Below, one piece after another: positions 16,873-22,781 of a stretch of 30,207 nt of DNA (the first letter of the stretch is position 1; every line of letters begins with the position of its first letter). The notes under the pieces were generated by a model, which was not told the origin of the DNA, made no database searches, and was given only the letters and a program-made list of their open reading frames with translations. The stretch spans positions 1 through 30,207 of IMG/VR virus record IMGVR_UViG_3300030012_001393; one strand, given 5' to 3'. This DNA comes from a virus. A program made the position numbers and the translations under genes.

Positions 16873-16983
16873 TTAATTAATATGTTCTAATGTTTGCTCT
16901 GCAATTTTAACTGCGATTGTATCATTTGATTCATTTATAATCGCTTGTAAACCTTGCCTTGCTATTTCTAATCTATCATCCAT
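16873..16983 (-). CDS. 36-residue mini-protein, unknown
   Basis: Reads MDDRLEIARQGLQAIINESN and ends IAEQTLEHIN, an acidic amphipathic helix pair. The ATG lies 2 bases after the stop of the replication-initiation-like gene, with TATAGG as a weak ribosome site, so translation is probably coupled. No family recognised. Confidence 0.45.
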   Translation of the reverse strand: MDDRLEIARQGLQAIINESNDTIAVKIAEQTLEHIN

Positions 16984-16985
16984 AG

Positions 16986-17480
16986 TTACCTATATTGTTT
17001 TATTTTAGCGCCACAACAACTGTCGTCTTTGTGTATAGTGTATTTATTACCAAATACTATTGAATTACATTTGCTACATCTTCCAAGCCTACTATTACCA
17101 GTTTTATCAAACGGATATAATTCGTCAAGATCAACTTTCTTTTCTGCCGATATAATCTCATCTTCCCATACCCGATCCCTTAAATATCTGATGGGGTCTT
17201 TTCTATAAACCTTCTCTCTATCTTTAATATAAAGTTTTGTATGCTGCATAATTTTTGGAATCATATCTTTTGTTATATTTTTATGCCAATACAAAGATGC
17301 CTGCTTTTTAGTTGTTTTCTTATTATAAAGATTATACCAATTACCAAAGCCTTCCAGATCTTTAAGAGATGGTGGAGAGGGGGAATAAGTTTTAGGAGTC
17401 CCTACCCTACCCAAAACTTTTGAAGCAGCAACCCACTTCGGCTCTCCACCTTTATCTCTTATTAAGATTTCAAAATCCAT
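16986..17480 (-). CDS. Replication-initiation-like protein with C-terminal zinc ribbon
   Basis: 164 residues. Residues about 45-110 contain FGNWYNLYNKKTTKKQASLYWHK and later KDPIRYLRDRVWEDEI. This is the pattern (a tyrosine-rich helix, a Lys-rich turn, Ala and Trp, then a 'P..YL.....WEDEI' end) common to phage replisome organiser and DnaA-N-like helper domains. It ends with a zinc ribbon, GRCSKCNS and DSCCGAKIK. It lies next to an SSB-like gene, with a one-base overlap, which supports a replication role. The N-terminal 40 residues are Pro-rich. No polymerase or helicase is visible, so the phage may rely on the host machinery. Confidence 0.55.
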   Translation of the reverse strand: MDFEILIRDKGGEPKWVAASKVLGRVGTPKTYSPSPPSLKDLEGFGNWYNLYNKKTTKKQASLYWHKNITKDMIPKIMQHTKLYIKDREKVYRKDPIRYLRDRVWEDEIISAEKKVDLDELYPFDKTGNSRLGRCSKCNSIVFGNKYTIHKDDSCCGAKIKQYR

Positions 17481-17785
17481 TAAAATGGAATATTCTCATC
17501 TTTGTCTACATTATAAGAAGAACCTTGAGTTTGTTTCTTATAATTACTATCTGAACCTACTGCATCTGCCGCAGTTTCTCCAACTTTAGATGAAAAAGAT
17601 AAGCCTAAACTTTTTACTACTTCGCCTTGTTTATTAACCCATCCTGCTATTCTTATAACAGTTCCAGTTGGTATGTCTTTGTCAATGACAATCTTGCCTC
17701 TAAATTGAGGTTGTCTGTTTTCTTCTGTGGCATCATCATTTTTAAAAATACCACCTTTGCCATAGTTTATATATTGGTCTGACAT
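17480..17785 (-). CDS. SSB-like protein
   Basis: 101 residues. It opens MSDQYINYGKGGIFKND, then RGKIVIDKDIPTGTVIRIAG, an OB-like set of strands. It ends in a flexible acidic tail finishing DKDENIPF, very close to the DDDIPF tip by which bacterial single-strand binding proteins recruit partners. It therefore probably coats single-stranded DNA or docks on replication proteins. The gene is shorter than bacterial SSB (about 170 residues). It lies just upstream of the replication-initiation-like gene in the same operon; the ribosome site is AAGGAG. Confidence 0.55.
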   Translation of the reverse strand: MSDQYINYGKGGIFKNDDATEENRQPQFRGKIVIDKDIPTGTVIRIAGWVNKQGEVVKSLGLSFSSKVGETAADAVGSDSNYKKQTQGSSYNVDKDENIPF

Positions 17786-17803
17786 TTATTCTCCTTTTTT
17801 TTG

Positions 17804-18361
17804 CTAATATGACTTATTAGCCTTTTCTTCATTATATAAGTCTATTAATTTAGAGGCATCTACTCCTGTCATATTATCATAGTCTTCATCCTCTAACGGT
17901 TGGTTTCCAGTCTCATTTATAAGCCTTGCTATTAATTTTTTTTGCTTATCTGAAGCCATCTTTACATTAGTTGTTTTTGGTGTATCATCAACAAAATCTT
18001 CTGTATCAGAATATATCTCACCATATACACCAATTAACTTTAATATAAGTCTATCTTTACAGCGCTTTTCAGCCATAGAATGAACATACTTATTAAAGCA
18101 ATTAGATTTTAAATCTGCCTCTCCAATAGTCCATTCCATTTTATCATTTAATGTTGCAGCACAATATAAAACAGAGTGATCTCTTTGAACTGTTAAGAAT
18201 CTTGGTTCTGAATATTTTATACCTTCATTTCTTGCAATTCTTTCACATCCCATGTGCTTTATAACATCTTTGCCACTTTTACTTTCAACATAAAAATCAT
18301 TTTCTGTAAGATAATTATAATCTTTAAGTAATTGTTGTTTTATTGTTAATTTGGTAGCCAT
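17804..18361 (-). CDS. Recombination/replication-associated protein (possible single-strand annealing type)
   Basis: 185 residues. The central region has HMGCERIARNEGIKYSEPRF, a strand-rich part, and the motif MAEKRCKDRLILKLIGVYGE near residues 95-115. That 'MAEKR.KDR.ILKL' block recurs in phage proteins encoded beside SSB and recombination genes. Some are proposed to be Rad52-like annealing proteins, but I cannot confirm that here. The C-terminal 50 residues (KQKKLIARLINETGNQ and onwards) form a small helical module. The start overlaps the stop of the gene before it (TAATG). It sits immediately upstream of the SSB-like gene. Confidence 0.45.
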   Translation of the reverse strand: MATKLTIKQQLLKDYNYLTENDFYVESKSGKDVIKHMGCERIARNEGIKYSEPRFLTVQRDHSVLYCAATLNDKMEWTIGEADLKSNCFNKYVHSMAEKRCKDRLILKLIGVYGEIYSDTEDFVDDTPKTTNVKMASDKQKKLIARLINETGNQPLEDEDYDNMTGVDASKLIDLYNEEKANKSY

Positions 18362-18702
18362 TAAGCAATGCCCCTTTCGTTATTATTTTTTATTTTTGAA
18401 AAGTCGCCCTGATCTAAGATTTCTTGAAACTCCTCCATAAAGCCTTTTCTACTTATTCCCATATCACTCAAATATATATTCCATGCGTCTTTTTGTAAAT
18501 CATCTAAGTTAGTGTTTTTATCAAATTGCTCCATATATAATTGCATTTGTTTGAAATATTCTTTTCCTTGTGAATAAACCCATACTTTAAATGCACAATA
18601 TTCTTGCAAACATACGTCTGTCCATATATCTTTCTTCCAATTTTCTAACAATTCAAACATCCATCTATCTCTATTCTGATTATAATAATCCATTAAATTC
18701 AT
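18361..18702 (-). CDS. Small helical protein, unknown
   Basis: 113 residues, predicted helical, rich in aromatic residues (MNLMDYYNQNRDRWMFELLE, CAFKVWVYSQGKEYFKQM). No motif recognised. ATGA overlap with the XRE regulator upstream and TAATG overlap with the recombination-associated gene downstream, so all three are translated together. It could be a partner of the regulator or a replication accessory protein; nothing in the sequence decides. Confidence 0.5.
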   Translation of the reverse strand: MNLMDYYNQNRDRWMFELLENWKKDIWTDVCLQEYCAFKVWVYSQGKEYFKQMQLYMEQFDKNTNLDDLQKDAWNIYLSDMGISRKGFMEEFQEILDQGDFSKIKNNNERGIA

Positions 18703-18899
18703 ACTTGCTCCTTATTATATAAGTCTGACATCTTACAATTTAACTTTCTAGCCAGTTTACCTTTTTTATCTTTCGGTATCTCTCTCCTACCAGAAATCCA
18801 TTGTGAAATTTCAGTTTGGTGTACATCTAAAAATTTTGCCAAATATTTGTTTGTGTAACCAGACTCTATTATTTTTTCTTTGATGCGATTATAAGTCAT
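18699..18899 (-). CDS. XRE/Cro-type transcriptional regulator
   Basis: 66 residues starting MTYNRIKEKIIESGYTNKYL. The helix-turn-helix spans about 13-45 (YLAKFLDVHQTEISQWISG, then REIPKDKKGKLARKL), the usual pattern of small Cro/XRE proteins with Gln/Ser in the recognition helix. The start is fixed by AAGGAG followed by TATATATG; an in-frame ATG 90 bases upstream would run through the structured leader and is rejected. It likely binds phage operators such as the palindromes in the intergenic regions (inference), and it may control the operon it lies in. A single such gene does not prove lysogeny. Confidence 0.75.
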   Translation of the reverse strand: MTYNRIKEKIIESGYTNKYLAKFLDVHQTEISQWISGRREIPKDKKGKLARKLNCKMSDLYNKEQV

Positions 18900-18929
18900 A
18901 TATACTCCTTCTAAAATATAATGGGGGTA

Positions 18930-18993
18930 GGGGGTGTTATCAATAGGCACGAAAGGTAGCCCACCAAACATCTTACGATATAAGGACACCCCC
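18930..18993 (-). promoter_or_regulatory. Structured leader candidate B (same layout as candidate A)
   Basis: GGGGGTGT (18930-18937) pairs with ACACCCCC (18986-18993), 8 bp closing 48 bases. Inside lie GGC/GCC (18946-18948 with 18959-18961) and CTTA/TAAG (18972-18975 with 18981-18984). It fills the gap before the XRE regulator, whose ribosome site and TATATATG start match those behind candidate A. It could act as an RNA switch, a protein site or an operator. Confidence 0.45.
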
Positions 18994-19003
18994 CAATTAA
19001 TTA

Positions 19004-19483
19004 TTATTCTATCCTTCCGTTAAACTTTTCCATAATTTCTTTAAATAATGGATGAGTGTTATCTTTATATGATTTGTTTTTAGTAACATTTTTTGCCAAA
19101 TCGTCAAATTTTGATATAGGTTTATCATCAGATATAACCTTAACTTTATCGCTGCTTATTGTAACTACATTTTTCATGTAGAACGGCCTTATGTTGAAGT
19201 TGCCATTGTCTGCATCTTCAAATATACTGCTACAAACCCAACATTTAGAGCCATAAAGTCCACTAGATCTGGTAGTGGCGCATTGTTTCAACCAATCAAA
19301 ATGTTTCTTATTGTCAGATATAAACTTGCCATTTATAATTTTACCAGTAAGCGCAACATTTCTAAGTAATGTGTAATTAGGGTCTAATTCGCCATCGTTA
19401 TCAAAATGATTAGATAAACCCAAAGCATAATTATCTCTATTATAAATAATAAAATTGGAGTATCGTTTTGTCATTCTGTCCAT
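19004..19483 (-). CDS. Phage protein, unknown
   Basis: 159 residues starting MDRMTKRYSNFIIYNRDNYA. A Cys pair in YGSKCWVCSS (about residue 80) may be structural. The rest has no recognisable domain. The C-terminal 40 residues are polar and helical. The start lies 2 bases after the stop of the upstream gene. The pair forms the first two genes behind the operon promoter, so early expression is likely. Confidence 0.45.
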   Translation of the reverse strand: MDRMTKRYSNFIIYNRDNYALGLSNHFDNDGELDPNYTLLRNVALTGKIINGKFISDNKKHFDWLKQCATTRSSGLYGSKCWVCSSIFEDADNGNFNIRPFYMKNVVTISSDKVKVISDDKPISKFDDLAKNVTKNKSYKDNTHPLFKEIMEKFNGRIE

Positions 19484-19485
19484 AC

Positions 19486-20337
19486 TTACCCCCTATCTCT
19501 AAAATTAATATGGCTACTATGTTTTGCTATTTGTAATTGCTCTGTAATCTCTTTAAGTTCTTCCGATTTTAAAGTGTAAGCCGACAAAGTCATTAACATC
19601 TGATCATCGTCATTAGTTAGTGTTTTCATATAATCTTTTATAATAGCAAGACTATCAATTGCCTTTTTTTCTAACTTGTTAATAGTTTTTGTCTTTCTTG
19701 ATTTCAATAACTTTTCATACTTTTTTTGTTCGTTGATAACAATCTTTTGTATTCTATCAACACATTCTCTGTCGGCATTTGTGCCACCAATATGCCAATC
19801 CATAATTTCCCACACCTCTAAACCATCGTTGTCGCCTAAATAGTTTTTACCATCTTTCCAATTATAAATACAACATTTTAATCCATCTTCAAATTCAATT
19901 GCCCACTCTGCATCTGTTTTATAATCGCAATCTTCCATTGGTTTACCAAATAACTTTACTAATACATCATAGTTTGCTTTAACGTAGCCTTGAAGATGCC
20001 CTCCAACACCAACATTTTTTTCGTTATGTGTTACAAGACCAATCTCAAATTCACTTACAATACTTGTAGTAAATCCATTAGCATATGAATAATAGCCATT
20101 TATTTTAGGTTGTGGTAGTGGTAGTTGGCCGCCTTGCCCTAAACCAAAGACATCTGATAACATATCTTCAAAATCGTAATGATATGTTCTTGCAAGGTTC
20201 TCTATAATTAATAAATGTGTTTCCTCATTTACTATAACATTATCAAATCCATTCCATTTAGTGCCATTTGATAATCCATCAAATATAACACCATCATTGA
20301 AACTAAATTTTACTTTTTTATTGTATTGTTTTTTCAT
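19486..20337 (-). CDS. Conserved phage early protein, unknown
   Basis: 283 residues. Residues about 112-195 (GHLQGYVKANYDVLVKLFGK, then TDAEWAIEFEDGLKCCIYNW and EIMDWHIGG) form a domain I recall from many phage early regions, with no known activity. The N-terminal 50 residues (NDGVIFDGLSNGTKWNGFDN) form a second small domain. The C-terminal 75 residues are charged and coiled. It is the first gene of the minus-strand early operon, with AAAGGAATAAAA before the ATG and the promoter at 20370-20398. Confidence 0.55.
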   Translation of the reverse strand: MKKQYNKKVKFSFNDGVIFDGLSNGTKWNGFDNVIVNEETHLLIIENLARTYHYDFEDMLSDVFGLGQGGQLPLPQPKINGYYSYANGFTTSIVSEFEIGLVTHNEKNVGVGGHLQGYVKANYDVLVKLFGKPMEDCDYKTDAEWAIEFEDGLKCCIYNWKDGKNYLGDNDGLEVWEIMDWHIGGTNADRECVDRIQKIVINEQKKYEKLLKSRKTKTINKLEKKAIDSLAIIKDYMKTLTNDDDQMLMTLSAYTLKSEELKEITEQLQIAKHSSHINFRDRG

Positions 20338-20710
20338 TTTTATTCCTTTTTGTTTTTATTGACTGCCTTATATTAAATAATTATTTGCATCCATGCAAGT
20401 AATTTCTTTCAAATAAATATAATATAAAAAGTTCTTGCAAAATTATAAGCCCTAATTATAAGTTATAAGCCCATTATCGTTTGGTTTGAATCTTTTAGGG
20501 TAATGGTTAAATATAAGCGCTACTAAAAGGGGTTTTCAACATAAGCGCAACACAAACCGAAGGCAATTGAGTGTGTTGATATATTATAACTGATAAATAA
20601 AGAGTTGCCCGATCATTATAAGTTATTATAAGTGATTATCCAGATCGAGAATTTAGGTTCGTAGGTCAAAGGTTTGAGGGGTAGGGGTAGGGATACCTCT
20701 ATCCAAAATC
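20338..20710 (-). repeat. Non-coding region with clustered TATAAG repeats; origin or control region candidate
   Basis: No credible gene in 373 bases. TATAAG occurs at 20444, 20457, 20464, 20512, 20617 and 20627, and CATAAGCGC at 20540 mirrors TATAAGCGC at 20512. The G-rich motif at 20676-20697 and a small hairpin (GGATA/TATCC around CCTC) lie near the cyclotransferase stop. The cluster resembles iterons or a multi-site promoter region. Confidence 0.4.
20370..20398 (-). promoter_or_regulatory. Early operon promoter with overlapping palindromic operator
   Basis: On the minus strand TTGCAT (20398-20393) and TAATAT (20375-20370) are separated by 17 bases, a fair sigma-70-type promoter. It lies about 33 bases before the first early gene. 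The -35 box is one arm of the palindrome TTGCATCCATGCAA (20385-20398), a likely operator for a repressor, possibly the small XRE protein. Confidence 0.45.
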
Positions 20711-21121
20711 TCAAATTTTTTCATAAGTCAAAAGGTTTTTAGTATTCAAATACACATTGTCATAATTATAATTATAAGGCATATCTTTAAGTATATAAAT
20801 CCAACATTTTAAATTTTGTCCATTTTTGCGTGGTTTATTGTTTACCATAAAAAAATTGTCTTCTACTCTATTATAAAAAGTGCCTTCACCTTCCAAAATA
20901 TCTAATCTCTGTAAAATTTTTGGCGTTACCTGGTATATTTCTCCTGAGATCTGGTATCCATCATCTGAATTATATAAAACGGCAGGAAAGCCGCCTAAAT
21001 TTATCATGTTAAATTTTTCAACAGACTGAGCCGTGCCAATATAATTGCCGCCGTCGATAATATCATGGTTATGAAAACCTTTTTTTAGTGTGCCGTATAC
21101 AAAAACTTTATCTATGTCCAT
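20711..21121 (-). CDS. Gamma-glutamylcyclotransferase-like (AIG2/GGCT family) protein
   Basis: 136 residues with the family signature KVFVYGTLKKGFHNH (residues 5-19), a conserved GGFPAVLY strand (43-50) and LDILEGEGTFYNR (73-85), in which Glu77 is the likely catalytic acid. Family members open gamma-glutamyl bonds, releasing 5-oxoproline, or act on related gamma-glutamylamines. No membrane or signal segment. It lies alone, downstream of the long repeat region and the cassette terminator, but points the same way as the amidoligase operon. In other phages and bacteria, cyclotransferase, amidoligase and amidotransferase genes are reported to occur together, so it may trim the product of the amidoligase (inference). 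Confidence 0.8.
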   Translation of the reverse strand: MDIDKVFVYGTLKKGFHNHDIIDGGNYIGTAQSVEKFNMINLGGFPAVLYNSDDGYQISGEIYQVTPKILQRLDILEGEGTFYNRVEDNFFMVNNKPRKNGQNLKCWIYILKDMPYNYNYDNVYLNTKNLLTYEKI

Positions 21122-21141
21122 ATTATAATTTACGCTAAGTA

Positions 21142-21446
21142 GATCAGAAAAACACGATTAACTTTGATTTAAAGTAATACTTTAAGTCTACTTTAATGGC
21201 TAAATACGGATCAGAAAATATAATGATCTGGTACGCTTCTCGTCGTGAACCTAATTCCAGGAGACATCCGATCAGGAAAAATTGATTCCAGATCAAAAAT
21301 ATAACGACCAGGTGACATAGGTGAGTGGCAGATATAAAAAAAATTAGGGTGAGCCTAAAATATAATAGGGGGGGTTTGTAAATTCGCTCTCTCGACAGAA
21401 AAATCAAAAAAAAACTTCAAAAAATTTAGATCAGGATTATGATCAG
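21142..21446. repeat. Degenerate GATCAG-containing repeats
   Basis: GATCAG starts at 21142, 21209, 21270, 21429 and 21441, with a related GATCA at 21291. The copies at 21209 and 21291 continue as AAAATATAATGATCTGG and AAAATATAACGACCAGG, so the unit is about 22 bases with partial dyad symmetry. Candidate binding sites of a phage regulator or initiator. Confidence 0.4.
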
Positions 21447-21490
21447 GATTGAATATTGGTATTAGTCATTTTTGACAATTTTAAAAAATA

Positions 21491-21561
21491 TTATTTTGGA
21501 GATTTTGACACATTATTTTAGAGATTTTGACACATTTTTAAATTTATGACACATTGTGTCA
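21491..21561. repeat. 22-bp tandem repeat plus TGACAC palindrome
   Basis: The unit TTATTTTGGAGATTTTGACA continues CA and begins at 21491; it is repeated with one mismatch from 21513. A third, shortened TTTATGACACA leads into TGACAC-ATT-GTGTCA (21547-21561). Such iteron-plus-palindrome blocks are typical of origins or multi-site operators. Confidence 0.5.
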
Positions 21562-21660
21562 AATGTTAAAATGGCGCAGCTTGGGCAATGATAGCATTTG
21601 CGCAACATCATATATTTGTGTATATGACCCAATTTTAGGGCCTTTTTTTTGGGGTTTTTA

Positions 21661-21780
21661 ATGATTTATGGCATTTTTAATATATTTGCCAATATCATGC
21701 CAATTATGGGTTTAATGATTTATGTGTTTATGTGTGATATTTTAAAGATATTATTTAATGCGCTTAAATTGCTTTTTTAA
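21661..21780 (+). CDS. Possible 39-residue hydrophobic protein on the plus strand
   Basis: Reads MIYGIFNIFANIMPIMGLMI and ends ILFNALKLLF, one or two membrane helices. GGGG lies 6 bases before the ATG, similar to the G-run ribosome sites of the neighbouring cassette. No promoter or family is recognised, and AT-rich DNA easily yields hydrophobic frames, so this stays doubtful. Confidence 0.25.
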   Translation: MIYGIFNIFANIMPIMGLMIYVFMCDILKILFNALKLLF

Positions 21781-21816
21781 GGCCTTTTATTTATTGGTTG
21801 GATGTCTAATTGTGGG

Positions 21817-21846
21817 CAAAAAAAAACCCCCAAATTAATGGGGGTC
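21817..21846 (-). terminator. Intrinsic terminator of the amidoligase operon
   Basis: On the minus strand ACCCCC (21831-21826 complement side) pairs with GGGGGT around an 8-base loop (21832-21839), followed by a run of nine T (plus-strand A run 21818-21826). It lies 21 bases after the stop of the small membrane protein. This is the clearest terminator of the window. Confidence 0.85.
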
Positions 21847-21866
21847 TTTTAATGTTTATGATTTTA

Positions 21867-22052
21867 TTAAATATTCATAAACAAACCAATTAAGACAAAC
21901 ACACATACAACAATTGTCCAAATTGAAATCATTGATATTATTTCAATATTAAGCCCCCTTTCATTTTTGATTTGTGGCGCAAAGTGTGCCATATCACATA
22001 CATATGATTTTTGCCCCTTTTTAAGTTTTTGAATATATACTATTTTTTTCAT
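21867..22052 (-). CDS. Small membrane protein of the amidoligase operon
   Basis: 61 residues starting MKKIVYIQKLKKGQKSYVCD. The ATG overlaps the stop of the amidotransferase gene (TAATG) with GGGGG 6 bases upstream; an in-frame ATG 18 bases earlier lies inside that gene. The N-terminal half is basic and soluble, and residues about 38-60 form one membrane helix (ISMISIWTIVVCVFVLIGLF). It is therefore probably anchored in the inner membrane with the basic part inside. It is translated with the two enzymes and ends just before the terminator, so it may tether them at the membrane or export their product; this is inference. No family recognised. Confidence 0.6.
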   Translation of the reverse strand: MKKIVYIQKLKKGQKSYVCDMAHFAPQIKNERGLNIEIISMISIWTIVVCVFVLIGLFMNI

Positions 22053-22777
22053 TAAATGCCCCCATTCCATTGTTTATTGCATACACCACACAAATTCATG
22101 TCCTCATTGACATGACGTTTTGATGTGTATGTGTTACACCAATCACAAAATCCATTTTTATATATTGTTAATTGGTTTACTTTTTTATTTGTTGGTATTT
22201 CACACATTGAACTAAACCCACCAAAATCAAATGTATTTTTTTTGTATGATGAATTTGAAAACCATGTATTGTTGACCCAATGACCCATGTGTTGATTGAC
22301 AATTTTGAAATTGCAATCAGATGCCAAAAAAATTAATTTTGATTGCCCAATAAAATCAGACATCAATTTGATTATTGATTTATTATGTATAAATCGATTT
22401 GGCAAATGTTTCAAAACATCATCATTAAAAACGCGTGTGTCACTACGTTTTTTACAATTATCAACATTGTTGATTATACCATTATGACAAAAAACCAAAT
22501 TGTCATTTACCTTGAAAGGGTGGACATTATATTTTGATTTTTGGCCATGTGTGCCAATTCTATAGTGTAACAATATTGGACTTGTTTTTGCAAAATTATT
22601 ATACACTTTATCGTACATGTTGACATGATCCATTTTGTTCATGGTTTTATGTACTTTGATTGTGCCATTTTCAACGTATGCAATACCACACCCATCATCA
22701 TTATTGTCAAATGATGTTTTTAATGTTTTTTCACTTAGTTTTGGCGCGTTTATTTTAGAAATAGATGCTAAACACAT
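22052..22777 (-). CDS. Class II glutamine amidotransferase-like protein with C-terminal zinc finger
   Basis: 241 residues from an ATG that places Cys at position 2, as needed for an Ntn-type nucleophile after Met removal. It has GGGGGT about 10 bases upstream; a start 18 bases earlier would bury the Cys. Family features follow in order: NDDGCGIAYV (26-35), LLHYRIGTHG (69-78) with Arg73, NVHPF (84-88), FCHNGII (96-102) with the oxyanion Asn99-Gly100, and SDTRVFNDDVL. These enzymes hydrolyse glutamine and pass on ammonia, or cut related amides. The last 30 residues hold FCDWCNT and NLCGVCNK, a zinc finger not usual for the family. It starts 4 bases after the amidoligase stop, so both are translated as a pair. 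Confidence 0.8.
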   Translation of the reverse strand: MCLASISKINAPKLSEKTLKTSFDNNDDGCGIAYVENGTIKVHKTMNKMDHVNMYDKVYNNFAKTSPILLHYRIGTHGQKSKYNVHPFKVNDNLVFCHNGIINNVDNCKKRSDTRVFNDDVLKHLPNRFIHNKSIIKLMSDFIGQSKLIFLASDCNFKIVNQHMGHWVNNTWFSNSSYKKNTFDFGGFSSMCEIPTNKKVNQLTIYKNGFCDWCNTYTSKRHVNEDMNLCGVCNKQWNGGI

Positions 22778-22781
22778 ATGA

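Larger units (their letters stand above)
21122..21660. other. Long non-coding region with several repeat families
   Basis: No convincing gene in 539 bases. It holds degenerate GATCAG repeats (21142-21446), a hairpin TTAAAGT-AAT-ACTTTAA (21169-21185), a 22-bp tandem repeat and a TGACAC palindrome (21491-21561). A hydrophobic minus-strand frame at 21144-21407 has no ribosome site and is composed of the repeats, so I do not call it. Confidence 0.5.

Noticed and set aside
18699-18899. Evidence for a temperate phage
   Set aside because: One small XRE regulator without integrase, excisionase or attachment site is not enough.
20641-20700. tRNA-like segment (GGTTCG)
   Set aside because: No acceptor or anticodon stem can be formed around it.
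21144-21407. Hydrophobic 87-residue minus-strand frame
   Set aside because: No ribosome site, no family, and it is made of the GATCAG repeat DNA; stop-free by chance.
21817-21846. Plus-strand terminator or CRISPR-like palindrome
   Set aside because: The T run exists only on the minus strand, and no repeat-spacer pattern is present.
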